A DNA stretch of 64,000 bases from Rhodospirillales bacterium (GTDB lineage: Bacteria; Pseudomonadota; Alphaproteobacteria; Rhodospirillales; Casp-alpha2): positions 1-64,000 of the forward strand of contig JAGLED010000008.1 of NCBI GenBank assembly GCA_023145215.1, read 5' to 3'. Under the pieces are notes generated by a model. That model did no database searches. It was not told the origin of the DNA and saw only the letters and a list, made by a program, of their open reading frames with translations. The position numbers and the translations under genes were made by a program. This document shows, one piece after another, positions 31,525 to 40,547 of this stretch. The stretch's first letter is position 1. Each line of letters starts with the position of its first letter.

Positions 31525-32487
31525 GTGACACCGCGCGTCGAAAACGAATACCCGATTGAAATCACCGCCCCCGATATCTCTGCCTACAAGGCCGGAAATA
31601 CTGGCCTCGATTACGTTACCACCTTCGATTCCGGCAAACCCGGCCCCCACGTGATGGTGACGGCCGTCGTTCACGGCAACGAAATCTGCGGCGCCATCGC
31701 ACTGGATTATTTCTTCAAGACCGGCCTTCAGCCGCGTCAGGGCAAGCTGACGCTGGCATTTTGCAATGTCGAGGCGTACCTGAGTTATGACCCCGCCGAC
31801 CCGACCGTGTCACGCTTCATCGACGAGGATTTCAACCGGCTCTGGTCCGAAGACGTACTCGACGGCGACCGGCAGTCGCAGGAACTGACGCGCGCCCGCG
31901 CGTTTCGCCCATTCGTCGCGGACGCGGACCTGCTGCTCGACATTCATTCGATGCAGAAGAAGACCGAAGCCCTTGTCTTATCGGGACCGCTCGCCAAGGG
32001 GCGCGTACTGGCGCGCGGCACCAGCGTGCCCCGGATCGTCGTGTCCGATCACGGTCACGCCGCGGGCAAGCGGATGCGCGACTACGGCGACTTCATCAAT
32101 CCCGACAGCCCCAAGAACTCTTTGCTGGTCGAATGCGGCCAGCACTGGGAAAAGACCAGCGAGATCGTCGCCAAGGAATCGCTGTTCCGATTCCTGGCCC
32201 ACACCGGCGCATTGACCAAGGACGACATCGCCCCTCATGTCGGCCCCGACCCGGAGCCACAGCAGTTCATCGAGGTGTCCGGCCCGGTCACCATCAAAAC
32301 GGACAAATTTCGCTTCGTCGACGAGTACCATGGCTTCGAGGTCATCGAGAAGGCAGGCACGGTGCTTGCCTATGACGGTGACGAGGAAGTCGTCACACCT
32401 TATGACAACTGCGTGCTGATCATGCCGTCGAAACGCCTGGGCCCGGGTGGCTCCGCGGTGCGCCTCGGCCGCTTCATCGACGGTTGA
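31525..32487 (+). CDS. Succinylglutamate desuccinylase/aspartoacylase-like M14 enzyme
   Basis: 320 residues. Zinc ligands are visible in VVHGNEICGAIALDYF (H-x2-E) and, about 80 residues later, the histidine of LLDIHSMQKKTE; a catalytic-site glutamate is likely in LLVECGQHWEKTS. Family members deacylate N-acyl amino acids. The C-terminal about 90 residues form a beta-rich domain. The GTG start has AGGAG 8 nt upstream. Next to the LysR gene, and with an N-formylglutamate amidohydrolase in the divergent operon, the locus may import and deacylate N-acylated amino acids or small peptides. That pathway is inference from context. Confidence 0.85.
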   Translation: MTPRVENEYPIEITAPDISAYKAGNTGLDYVTTFDSGKPGPHVMVTAVVHGNEICGAIALDYFFKTGLQPRQGKLTLAFCNVEAYLSYDPADPTVSRFIDEDFNRLWSEDVLDGDRQSQELTRARAFRPFVADADLLLDIHSMQKKTEALVLSGPLAKGRVLARGTSVPRIVVSDHGHAAGKRMRDYGDFINPDSPKNSLLVECGQHWEKTSEIVAKESLFRFLAHTGALTKDDIAPHVGPDPEPQQFIEVSGPVTIKTDKFRFVDEYHGFEVIEKAGTVLAYDGDEEVVTPYDNCVLIMPSKRLGPGGSAVRLGRFIDG

Positions 32488-32626
32488 GCCGGCCCCGCCG
32501 GTTTGGCATAACGCCCCGTAAGGAGCGATACGGCATAAGAAACGCCCCGAGGGGCGATACGGCATAAGAATTGTCATCGGCGAGACCCGGCGGGTATGAT
32601 GCCGGGGCCATGTGACGGAGGATGCA

Positions 32627-32806
32627 ATGGACGACGAAACGATCGAAGTGGAAACCATGACGGTGGCCTGCGACGGCGGCTCCGGCCCGCTCGGTCACCC
32701 GAACGTCTATCTGCATCTGGACGAAGACACCCACGAGGTCGTCTGTCCGTATTGCTCCAAGAAGTTCGTTTTGAAAGAAGGCGCCCAAGTCGCCGCCGGT
32801 CACTGA
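32627..32806 (+). CDS. Small zinc-finger (CHCC-type) protein
   Basis: 59 residues. The pattern VACDGG...GHPNVYLHL...VVCPYCSKKFVL gives C-x(n)-H-x(n)-C-x2-C, the zf-CHCC family that also includes the NDUFS6 subunit of mitochondrial complex I. Bacterial members are small and their role is not settled. The ATG at 32627 is chosen because GGAGG ends five nt before it; the frame also runs back to a GTG at 32612. It lies 15 nt upstream of polA on the same strand. Confidence 0.85.
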   Translation: MDDETIEVETMTVACDGGSGPLGHPNVYLHLDEDTHEVVCPYCSKKFVLKEGAQVAAGH

Positions 32807-32821
32807 TCGGTCAGGGCGGAC

Positions 32822-35611
32822 GTGGCTGAACCCGATCGCGAGCATCTGTTTCTGATTGACGGCTCCGGCTTCATCTTCCGGGCCTACTTCGCCGGGATGG
32901 GCAGTCGGCGCACGCAGATGACGCGTTCCGATGGGACACCGACGAACGCGGCCTACATTTATACCCGGATGATGCTGAAACTGATCGACGACACCGAGGC
33001 CGACTACGTCGCGGTGATCTTCGACAAGGCGCGGAAGACCTTCCGCAACGACATATATCCCGAATACAAGGCCCACCGGCCCGACCCCCCCGAGGATCTG
33101 ATCCCGCAGTTCGCGCTGGTCCGCGAAGCGACCGAGGCGATGAACGTGCCCGCCGTGCAGATGGAGAATTACGAGGCCGACGACCTGATCGCGACATACG
33201 CGACAGAGGCCGCCGAGAAAGGCATGGATGTCACCATCGTGTCCTCGGACAAGGATCTGATGCAGTTGGTGAACGACCGCATCACGCTCTGGGACGGGGT
33301 GAAGGACAAATCCATCGGCGCCGACGAGGTGGTCGAGAAATTCGGCGTCGGCCCGGACAAAGTCATCGAGGTGCAGGCCCTGGCCGGCGACAGCACGGAC
33401 AACGTGCCGGGCGTGCAAGGGATCGGCATCAAGACCGCCGCCGAGCTGATTAATCAATATGGCGATCTGGAAACGCTTTTGTCGAAAGCGGACGAGATCA
33501 AACAGCCGAAACGCCGCGAAAAACTCATCGAGCAGGCGGAACAGGCGCGCATCTCCAAACAACTCGTCACGCTCAAGATCGACGTGCCGGTCGAGTTGCA
33601 ACTGAACGATTTCAGGAAGCGCCAGCCGGACCCGGAAAAGCTGCTGGCGTTCCTGAAAGAGCAGGAGTTCAAGACCCTCGTTTCTTCGATCTCCGCCAAG
33701 CACGGCATTGCCGCCGATGCCGCGGAAGTTCAGGAAGAAGAAAAGCAGGCGCAGGATACCGAATACACGCTGGTCCAGAAGATCGACGATTTGAAACCGT
33801 GGATCGCGGCGGCCGAAAAATCCGGCGTCGTCGCCGTCGATACCGAGACCGACGCCCTTTCCAGCATGCAGGCGGGGCTGGTCGGTGTGTCGCTCAGCAT
33901 CACGCCGGGGAAAGCCTGCTATATCCCCCTCGCCCATGTCGGTGGCGGCGATCAAGGAGCGTTCGACCTGGGCGACGGCGACGCGACGACCGATGCCGAT
34001 GCGCCCGAACAGATTCCGATGAAAGACGCGCTCGATCTTCTTAAACCGATGCTCGAAGACCCGGGCATTCTGAAGGTCGGCCAGAACATCAAATACGATA
34101 TGCAGGTGCTGGCGCGTTACGGCATCACAGTCGCGCCCGTCGATGACACGATGCTGCTGTCCTATGTGCTTGAAGGCGGGCTGCACGGCCACGGCATGGA
34201 CGAACTGGCACTCCGCTTCCTCGAGGTCGAAACCATCAAGTTCAAGGACGTCGCGGGATCGGGAAAGAACGCCGTCAGCTTCGACAAGGTGCCGCTGGAT
34301 ACGGCGGGGCCGTACGCCGCCGAGGATGCGGACATTACGCTCAGGCTTCATAAACTGATGAAACCGCGCCTTGCCCGCGAACACATGACCGCCGTTTACG
34401 AGCGTCTCGAACGCCCGTTGATCTATGTGCTGGAGAAAATGGAGCGAATCGGCATCAAGGTCGATGCCCAGAAACTCCGGGACTTTTCCGCCGATTTCGA
34501 AAAGCGCATGGCGGAGTTGGAGACGCACGCCCACAAACTGGCCGGGCACGAATTCAACGTCGGCTCACCCAAACAAGTCGGCGAAATCCTGTTCGACGAG
34601 ATGTCGCTGGACGGCGGCAAGAAGGGCAAGACCGGCGCCTATTCGACGAGCGCCGACGTCCTTGAGGACCTGGTGATCCAGGGACACGAACTGCCGCAGA
34701 CGATCCTGGATTGGCGCCAGCTTCAAAAACTGAAGAGCACCTACACCGACGCTTTGGTCGAAACCATCAATCCCGATACCGGGCGGGTTCACACGTCGTT
34801 CAGCCAAGCCGTCACCTCGACCGGGCGGTTGTCGTCCAACGACCCGAACCTGCAGAACATTCCGATCCGCTCCGACGAAGGCCGCAAGATCCGCCAGGCC
34901 TTCGTCGCCGATAAGGGACATATCCTCATGTCGGCGGACTATTCGCAGATCGAACTGCGCTTGTTGGCCCACGTCGCCGATATCGAATCACTCAAGAAAG
35001 CGTTTGCCGACGGCCAGGACATCCACGCCATCACCGCCAGCGAGATTTTCGACGTCCCCATCGAGGGCATGGATCCGATGGTCCGCCGTCAGGCCAAGGC
35101 CATCAATTTCGGGATTATCTATGGCATTTCCGGGTTCGGGCTGGCGCGCCAGCTGTCGATCCCGCGCGGCGAGGCGCAACGCTATATCGACGCCTATTTC
35201 GAGCGCTACCCCGGCATCAAGGATTACATGGAGAGGACCAAGAAGCAGGCCCACGATCAAGGCTATGTCGAAACGCCGTTCGGCCGCAAATGCCACGTCC
35301 GTGGCATCAACGAAAAGAACCAGGCGGTCAGGGGCAACGCCGAGCGCGCGGCCATTAACGCACCGATCCAGGGGGGTGCCGCCGACATCATCAAGCGCGC
35401 GATGGTCAGGGTCCAGAAAGCGCTCGACGAAAACAAACTGAACGCCCGCATGCTGTTGCAGGTGCACGACGAACTGATCTTCGAAGTCCCCGAGAAAGAG
35501 GTCGAAAAAACCAAGGCCGCCATCAAGGACGTGATGGAAAGCGCCGCGGTCCTCAATGTGCCGCTCGAGGTCGACATCGGCACCGGTGCCAATTGGGATG
35601 AGGCGCACTGA
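32822..35611 (+). CDS. polA: DNA polymerase I
   Basis: 929 residues with all three domains. The 5' nuclease starts LFLIDGSGFIFRAYF and includes YEADDLIATYA and SSDKDLMQLV. The 3'-5' exonuclease keeps its acidic residues in VAVDTETDAL, NIKYDMQVLARYG and YAAEDADITLRL, so proofreading should be active. The polymerase domain has motif A DYSQIELRLLAHVA, the O-helix RRQAKAINFGIIYG, and motif C QVHDELIFEVP. It fills gaps in repair and Okazaki processing. The start codon is GTG at 32822. Confidence 0.98.
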   Translation: MAEPDREHLFLIDGSGFIFRAYFAGMGSRRTQMTRSDGTPTNAAYIYTRMMLKLIDDTEADYVAVIFDKARKTFRNDIYPEYKAHRPDPPEDLIPQFALVREATEAMNVPAVQMENYEADDLIATYATEAAEKGMDVTIVSSDKDLMQLVNDRITLWDGVKDKSIGADEVVEKFGVGPDKVIEVQALAGDSTDNVPGVQGIGIKTAAELINQYGDLETLLSKADEIKQPKRREKLIEQAEQARISKQLVTLKIDVPVELQLNDFRKRQPDPEKLLAFLKEQEFKTLVSSISAKHGIAADAAEVQEEEKQAQDTEYTLVQKIDDLKPWIAAAEKSGVVAVDTETDALSSMQAGLVGVSLSITPGKACYIPLAHVGGGDQGAFDLGDGDATTDADAPEQIPMKDALDLLKPMLEDPGILKVGQNIKYDMQVLARYGITVAPVDDTMLLSYVLEGGLHGHGMDELALRFLEVETIKFKDVAGSGKNAVSFDKVPLDTAGPYAAEDADITLRLHKLMKPRLAREHMTAVYERLERPLIYVLEKMERIGIKVDAQKLRDFSADFEKRMAELETHAHKLAGHEFNVGSPKQVGEILFDEMSLDGGKKGKTGAYSTSADVLEDLVIQGHELPQTILDWRQLQKLKSTYTDALVETINPDTGRVHTSFSQAVTSTGRLSSNDPNLQNIPIRSDEGRKIRQAFVADKGHILMSADYSQIELRLLAHVADIESLKKAFADGQDIHAITASEIFDVPIEGMDPMVRRQAKAINFGIIYGISGFGLARQLSIPRGEAQRYIDAYFERYPGIKDYMERTKKQAHDQGYVETPFGRKCHVRGINEKNQAVRGNAERAAINAPIQGGAADIIKRAMVRVQKALDENKLNARMLLQVHDELIFEVPEKEVEKTKAAIKDVMESAAVLNVPLEVDIGTGANWDEAH

Positions 35612-35723
35612 CGGCGCCTGCCGCGGCTCTACGTATAATCAATTACTCGACATGGCCTCCGTTTTCGTGGCGAAATCTTATTGATGAGGAAATCCAGGTA
35701 AACGGAAATCGGAACAATCCGAT

Positions 35724-37082
35724 ATGGTGACAGGGACCGAGCTCTTCCTCGGAATGTTGAACAACCTTGTTGTTCTGATCCTGCTCGTCGCCGTTTACGG
35801 CGTCTTCATCAAACAGCTCGAGCGGTTCGACAAATTTACCCGCCAGATCGTCATGGGCGCCATGTTCGGCATCTTCGCGATCATCTGCATGTACGTGAAG
35901 ATTCCCGTTTACGAGGGCGTTATCGTCGATCAGCGTAACGCCATCGTCGTGCTGAGCGGTGCTTTCGGTGGTCCCCTTTCAGCAGGCGTCAGCGCCATTT
36001 GCGCCGGGCTCTACCGACTTTACCTCGGCGGTGCCGGTGCCGTGGCCGGCGTGGTGGGTGTGACCCTTGCCGCCATTGCCGGCGCCGTCATGTACCTGCT
36101 GCCGATCACGCACAGGAACTTCATGACGACGGCGATTGCCTCGATACTGGCAACGGCCTTTCTTATGCCGGGATTTCTGCTCATCGGGGATTTTGAAGCC
36201 GGCTGGAATCTCATGATTGCGATTGGCCCGCAATTCGGCACCGCCGTCAGCATCGGCATTTTCATGGGCTCGGTGCTCCTGAACCGGGAAAACAGGCGGT
36301 TCCGGATCGAACGGGAGCGCAAACGTGCCCAAGCGGAACGTCAGGCCGCGCTCGAAGAAGCCGTACGCGCCAATCGTGCCAAATCCCAGTTCATGGCAAC
36401 GATGTCACATGAGCTCCGTACACCGCTCAACGCCATTCTCGGTTTCAGCGATCTACTGCTGATGAAGGGAAACGAGGAACTCCCGGCGGAGAAGCGCCGG
36501 GATTATCTTCAGATCATCAATGCCAGCGGCCAGCATCTACTGTCGCTGATCAACGATATCCTCGATATCGCCACCATCGAAGCCGGCAAGCGCCAGATCG
36601 AAAAAACGGAAGTAAATCTCCTGTCTGTCTTGCGCACCGCCCTCGACAACTTCGAACGCGACGTTACCGAAAAATCACTCACCGTGCAGACGGCATACCC
36701 GGAAGAAGGCCTGATCATTCATGCCGACGAACGCGCCCTAGCACAGATTACGCTTAATCTCCTGTCGAATGCGATCAAGTTCACGGCGCCAGGCGGTAGG
36801 ATCGCGCTTAACGCGAGGCGCGCCAATGGCCACGTGCTGATCGAAATCGCGGATACCGGCATCGGGATTCCGGCGGATCGTCTAAACGACGTCATGGAGC
36901 CCTTCTCACGTCCGTCAGATGAGGCCCATCTTGCCGCCCCGGGGACGGGGCTCGGGCTGTCGATCGTAAAATCCCTGGTCGAACTGCATGAAGGCGAGAT
37001 CAGACTCGAAAGCAAGGAGGGCAGTGGCACCAAGGTTACCGTGCAACTGCCGGCCTCGGGCGGCCGGGCCGAAGCCGCTTAA
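35724..37082 (+). CDS. Hybrid sensor histidine kinase with LytS-type membrane domain
   Basis: 452 residues. The first about 190 form the five-helix 5TMR-LYT receptor domain (VVLILLVAVYGVF, GVIVDQRNAIVVLSGAFGGP, ISAICAGLYRLYLGG in outline). A coiled linker (about 190-220) follows, then a HisKA domain with phospho-acceptor H229 in TMSHELRTPLNAILGFSDLL, and a HATPase domain with N box LNLLSNAIKF, G1 DTGIGIP and G2 GTGLGLSI. LytS/BtsS proteins join this receptor to the His_kinase (PF06580) type instead, so the combination is less usual. No response regulator gene is adjacent, so the partner is unknown. It is 112 nt downstream of polA. Confidence 0.9.
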   Translation: MVTGTELFLGMLNNLVVLILLVAVYGVFIKQLERFDKFTRQIVMGAMFGIFAIICMYVKIPVYEGVIVDQRNAIVVLSGAFGGPLSAGVSAICAGLYRLYLGGAGAVAGVVGVTLAAIAGAVMYLLPITHRNFMTTAIASILATAFLMPGFLLIGDFEAGWNLMIAIGPQFGTAVSIGIFMGSVLLNRENRRFRIERERKRAQAERQAALEEAVRANRAKSQFMATMSHELRTPLNAILGFSDLLLMKGNEELPAEKRRDYLQIINASGQHLLSLINDILDIATIEAGKRQIEKTEVNLLSVLRTALDNFERDVTEKSLTVQTAYPEEGLIIHADERALAQITLNLLSNAIKFTAPGGRIALNARRANGHVLIEIADTGIGIPADRLNDVMEPFSRPSDEAHLAAPGTGLGLSIVKSLVELHEGEIRLESKEGSGTKVTVQLPASGGRAEAA

Positions 37083-37086
37083 GCCG

Positions 37087-37785
37087 TCAAGACGCGACGC
37101 GCAGACGCTTTAGCGGCTCCACGGCACGAACCAACATCAACCCCGCGAAGATCGCGCCATAGACAAGCGGCTCATACTGGAGCCCTTTGCGCATCATGAA
37201 GAAATGCAGGCAGGCCGCCGCGCCGGCGATATAGACCGCCTTGTGCAAGCGGTTCCAGTTCTTACCCCCGATGCGTTTAATCCAGCCCTTGGTCGACGTG
37301 ACGGCGAGCGGGATCAGACACAAGAGCGCCACCATCCCGACCGTGATGTACCAGCGCTTGATGATGTCGTTCCAGATCGCCCCCCAATCGAAGAACTGAT
37401 CGAGCCCGACATAGTTGGCGACGTGCAGCGCGACATAGAAAAACGCAAAAAGCCCCAACAGGCGGCGCAACCGCACCACCTGCTTCCAGCCGGTCAGGAT
37501 CCGCACCGGCGTCACCGCGAGCGCAATCAACAGAAACCGCAGCGCCCAGTCACCGAGATACCGATTGATGAACTCGATCGGGTTGGCCGTCAGCCCGCGG
37601 CCGCCGAAAAAGATCGTTTCAGCCACCAGCCAGCCGAGCCACGCAAGCGGCGCCAGGCACAACACCCAAACGGCGGGCTTGATCACCCAGACCATCGGAT
37701 CGCGCCTTTTCACGGTCCTGGTTTTATCCTGGGTGCGCGCGGCGCCGTTTACCGTTCCGGTATCTGACATGGTGAGTGCGATCAT
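37087..37785 (-). CDS. msrQ: Methionine sulfoxide reductase heme subunit MsrQ
   Basis: A 232-residue inner-membrane b-type cytochrome that passes electrons from quinol or flavin to MsrP. Six hydrophobic segments are visible, with likely heme histidines in FYVALHVANYVGL and NWNRLHKAVYIAG and a third in AACLHFFMMRKG. It lies 18 nt downstream of msrP on the same strand, the standard operon. An in-frame ATG at 37770 (MSDTG) is an alternative start. Confidence 0.93.
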   Translation of the reverse strand: MIALTMSDTGTVNGAARTQDKTRTVKRRDPMVWVIKPAVWVLCLAPLAWLGWLVAETIFFGGRGLTANPIEFINRYLGDWALRFLLIALAVTPVRILTGWKQVVRLRRLLGLFAFFYVALHVANYVGLDQFFDWGAIWNDIIKRWYITVGMVALLCLIPLAVTSTKGWIKRIGGKNWNRLHKAVYIAGAAACLHFFMMRKGLQYEPLVYGAIFAGLMLVRAVEPLKRLRVAS

Positions 37786-37803
37786 GGCGCATTTCCGGGC
37801 GGG

Positions 37804-38772
37804 TTAGTACCACTTCCGAAGGTCCATGCCTTCGTAAAGGCTGGCGACTTCTTCCTCGTAGCCGTTGAACATCAGCGTCTTGCGCTTGAAGATTTCACCG
37901 ATCCGGCGTTCGCTCGCCTGCGACCAGCGCGGATGGCTGACCTTCGGATTGACGTTCGAATAAAACCCGTACTCGCGCGCCGCCGCCTCGTTCCAGCTGG
38001 TCGGCGGCATCGACTTCTGGAACTTGATCTTGACGATCGACTTGATCGACTTGAAGCCGTACTTCCACGGCACCATCAACCTGACCGGCGCGCCGTTCTG
38101 GTTGGGGATCACTTCGCCGTACATGCCGACCGCGAGGATCGAAAGCGGGTGCATCGCCTCGTCCATCCGGAGGCCTTCTTTATACGGCCAGTTGAGGACC
38201 GGGGCACGCTGACCCGGCATCTGTTCCGGGTCCAAAAGCGTTTCGAAGTAAACATAGCGCGCGTCGGACGTCGGCTCGAACCGCTTCAACACTTCACCCA
38301 ACGGCACGCCGACCCAAGGAATCACCATCGACCACGCCTCGACGCAACGGAACCGGTAGACGCGCTCTTCGAGCGTCGTCGGCTTGATGAGATCCTCGAA
38401 CGAAATCTTACCCGGCTTGGCGCAAGCGCCTTCGACCGCGATCTCCCACGGCGAGGTCTTGAAATCCTGCGCGTTGTCCTTGGGGTCGCCCTTGGCGGTC
38501 CCGAATTCGTAGAAGTTGTTGTAACTGGTCGCGTCTTCGTAGCTGTTGGGCGTGTCGTTCTCCGGCAGGTTTTCGACCGACCACTTGGTCTTCTCGACGC
38601 CTTCGAGCTTGGTGCGCGCGGCATAGGCGGGCAGCGACGGCAGCGCGCTCGCGGCCAGTCCGGCGCCGGCCAGTGCCGCCGTTTTCAAGAACCGGCGACG
38701 GTCGTCGAAGACCGATTTCGGCGTGATTTCCGACCCTAAAACGTCCGAGGCCTTGCGGTGTTTGATCAGCAT
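37804..38772 (-). CDS. msrP: Periplasmic methionine sulfoxide reductase catalytic subunit MsrP
   Basis: A 322-residue molybdopterin enzyme that repairs oxidised methionine in periplasmic proteins. The twin-arginine signal [19 protein letters not shown] (with three arginines) is followed by an Ala-rich h-region ending LPAYA. The molybdenum-ligating cysteine is in [16 protein letters not shown], with SFEDLIKP before it and the C-terminal [20 protein letters not shown] typical of the family. CAGGAG lies 7 nt before the ATG. It is transcribed with msrQ. Confidence 0.95.
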   Translation of the reverse strand: MLIKHRKASDVLGSEITPKSVFDDRRRFLKTAALAGAGLAASALPSLPAYAARTKLEGVEKTKWSVENLPENDTPNSYEDATSYNNFYEFGTAKGDPKDNAQDFKTSPWEIAVEGACAKPGKISFEDLIKPTTLEERVYRFRCVEAWSMVIPWVGVPLGEVLKRFEPTSDARYVYFETLLDPEQMPGQRAPVLNWPYKEGLRMDEAMHPLSILAVGMYGEVIPNQNGAPVRLMVPWKYGFKSIKSIVKIKFQKSMPPTSWNEAAAREYGFYSNVNPKVSHPRWSQASERRIGEIFKRKTLMFNGYEEEVASLYEGMDLRKWY

Positions 38773-38950
38773 GCTGCGCTCCTGTTCACGCTCGAGTTCC
38801 GTCTCTTAACTGGCGGCGGGCTGGGTTGTGGTCAGCCGATGGTTGCCATCTGTCCCCTTGATAGCGTATTCGATGGTTCGGGCGCCACTAACGACCGTTC
38901 ACGTTTTCGCCAGCGGACGTTGATCGGGCGCCGGTCTACGGAAGTATTGC

Positions 38951-39619
38951 ATGCGCGTCCTGTATCATCTCTGGCTTTCGCCGTTCTGCAGAAAAGTCCG
39001 CATTGTCCTCGGCGAAAAGCGCATCGATTTCGAAATGAAGGCGGAAAACGTCTGGCGCCGACGTGACGAATTCCTCGCCATCAACCCGATGGGAGAAGTG
39101 CCGGTACTGGTGGAGCCGGACGGCACCGCGCTATCGGGTTCGCAAGTGATATCCGAGTTCTTGGACGAAATGCATCCCGACCCGCCGCTGATGGGCCGCC
39201 AGCCGTATCAGCGCGCCGAGGTCCGTCGTCTCGTCGACTGGTTCGACCGCAAGTTCAACATCGAGGTCACGGAAAAACTGGTCGGCGAGAAGTTCATGAA
39301 ACGGTTCTTGGGGCTCGGCGAACCGGATTCGGCCGAGGTCCGCGCCGGGCACAGCAACATCCACACCCACATGGAATACATCTCGTATCTGGTGGAGCGC
39401 CGCAAATGGCTGGCGGGGGACGATCTGTCGCTCGCCGACATCGCCGCCGCCGCACACCTGTCGACGCTGGATTACATCGGCGACGTGCCATGGGGCGATC
39501 ACGAGTTGGCCAAAGACTGGTATGCGCGGATCAAGTCGCGACCGAGTTTCCGCCCGCTGCTCGGCGACCGGATTCCGAGTGCGCCGCCGCCCAAGCACTA
39601 CGCCGATCTGGATTTCTGA
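38951..39619 (+). CDS. GST-fold protein, probable FzlA-like cell-division factor
   Basis: 222 residues with an N-terminal thioredoxin-like domain (LYHLWLSPFCRKVRIVLGEKR, NPMGEVPVLVEPDG, ALSGSQVISEFLDE) and a helical GST C-domain (WLAGDDLSLADIAAAAHLS). It ends SRPSFRPLLGDRIP...PPKHYADLDF. The conserved tail with HYADLDF and the alphaproteobacterial setting recall FzlA, a GST-like protein of Caulobacter that binds FtsZ through its C-terminal tail and lacks glutathione activity. The GST fold is firm; the FzlA identity rests on recalled family features and is moderate. It is divergent from msrPQ. Confidence 0.8.
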   Translation: MRVLYHLWLSPFCRKVRIVLGEKRIDFEMKAENVWRRRDEFLAINPMGEVPVLVEPDGTALSGSQVISEFLDEMHPDPPLMGRQPYQRAEVRRLVDWFDRKFNIEVTEKLVGEKFMKRFLGLGEPDSAEVRAGHSNIHTHMEYISYLVERRKWLAGDDLSLADIAAAAHLSTLDYIGDVPWGDHELAKDWYARIKSRPSFRPLLGDRIPSAPPPKHYADLDF

Positions 39620-39681
39620 TTGCTTGATTTGGCGCCGGTAGACGGCGGCTTGGCCACCCCGGCCATCCCCAAGCCACCTGC

Positions 39682-40437
39682 TTAGTTGACCTTCACGTCC
39701 ATCTTTTCGATGTTGGCGCGCGCCATCCGTCCCGCCTCGCCTTCCGGGTCGAGTTCGAGCACGCGCAGCCAGTCGTCGCGCGCAGCCGCGTCCTTGCCGT
39801 CAAGCCGGAACAGGATACCGCGTTCCAGCAGCGCCGACGGGTTGTCCGGTTCGAGCAACAGTGCCGCTTCGATATCAGCCTTGGCCTTACCCAACTCATC
39901 CAGATACCGGTACGCGCTGGCCCGGAACATATAAGCGTCGGCCATCTTGGGGTCCGCCGAAATGGCATTGGTCAGATCCTCGACGGCCCCCTTGTAGTCG
40001 CCCATCGCGGCCCGTGCCTGGGCGCGGTCGACCATTACCTGGGGGCGCCCGCGCAACAATTTGACCGCCTCCGTCAACGCCGCCTCGGCGCGGGCGGGAT
40101 CGCCGCTCAGCAGCCACGCCTGCCCGGCCTGGGCCAAAATCTGCCCCTTGAATTCCGGCTCGGCGACAATGGTCTCACCCAATACTTCCAGCCGTCGCGC
40201 CGCGTATTCGGTTTGTCCCGCGTACAGAAGCGCCACCGCCGCGCAGTGTTCCGCGGCGTCACCACCGCCCAGGCCTTTCCACGCGGTCGCCATCTCGAAC
40301 GCGTCGTTCGGATCGGACGGCGCCAGGCCCATGCACCGCGCATACTCGCGCGCATGGTTCAATTCCTGCGCATGCCCCGCAGCGGGAAACACCAGGAACA
40401 GAGAAAACAGAACGGCAACAGAACGAACGGATGTCAT
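39682..40437 (-). CDS. Exported tetratricopeptide-repeat protein
   Basis: 251 residues with a signal peptide (SVAVLFSLFLVFPAAGHA). The second half consists of at least three TPR-type helix pairs: AQAWLLSGDPARAEAALTEAV, ARAAMGDYKGAVEDLTNAI, SAYRYLDELGKAKADIEAAL and ERGILFRLDGKDAARDDWL-like units with A8/G-Y/A20/P32 spacing. Such proteins are periplasmic scaffolds; the partner is unknown. It is convergent with the GST gene and divergent from the SDR gene. Confidence 0.83.
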   Translation of the reverse strand: MTSVRSVAVLFSLFLVFPAAGHAQELNHAREYARCMGLAPSDPNDAFEMATAWKGLGGGDAAEHCAAVALLYAGQTEYAARRLEVLGETIVAEPEFKGQILAQAGQAWLLSGDPARAEAALTEAVKLLRGRPQVMVDRAQARAAMGDYKGAVEDLTNAISADPKMADAYMFRASAYRYLDELGKAKADIEAALLLEPDNPSALLERGILFRLDGKDAAARDDWLRVLELDPEGEAGRMARANIEKMDVKVN

Positions 40438-40547
40438 CGCGCGGACCGATCTTTACGGTTATACTCCGGCTCAAGCATATCCATGGCTTCTACGGGTCCC
40501 GACGGTCCGCGGCAAGCCCTGAGAAGTATGTACCGGGAGTGTAAGAC

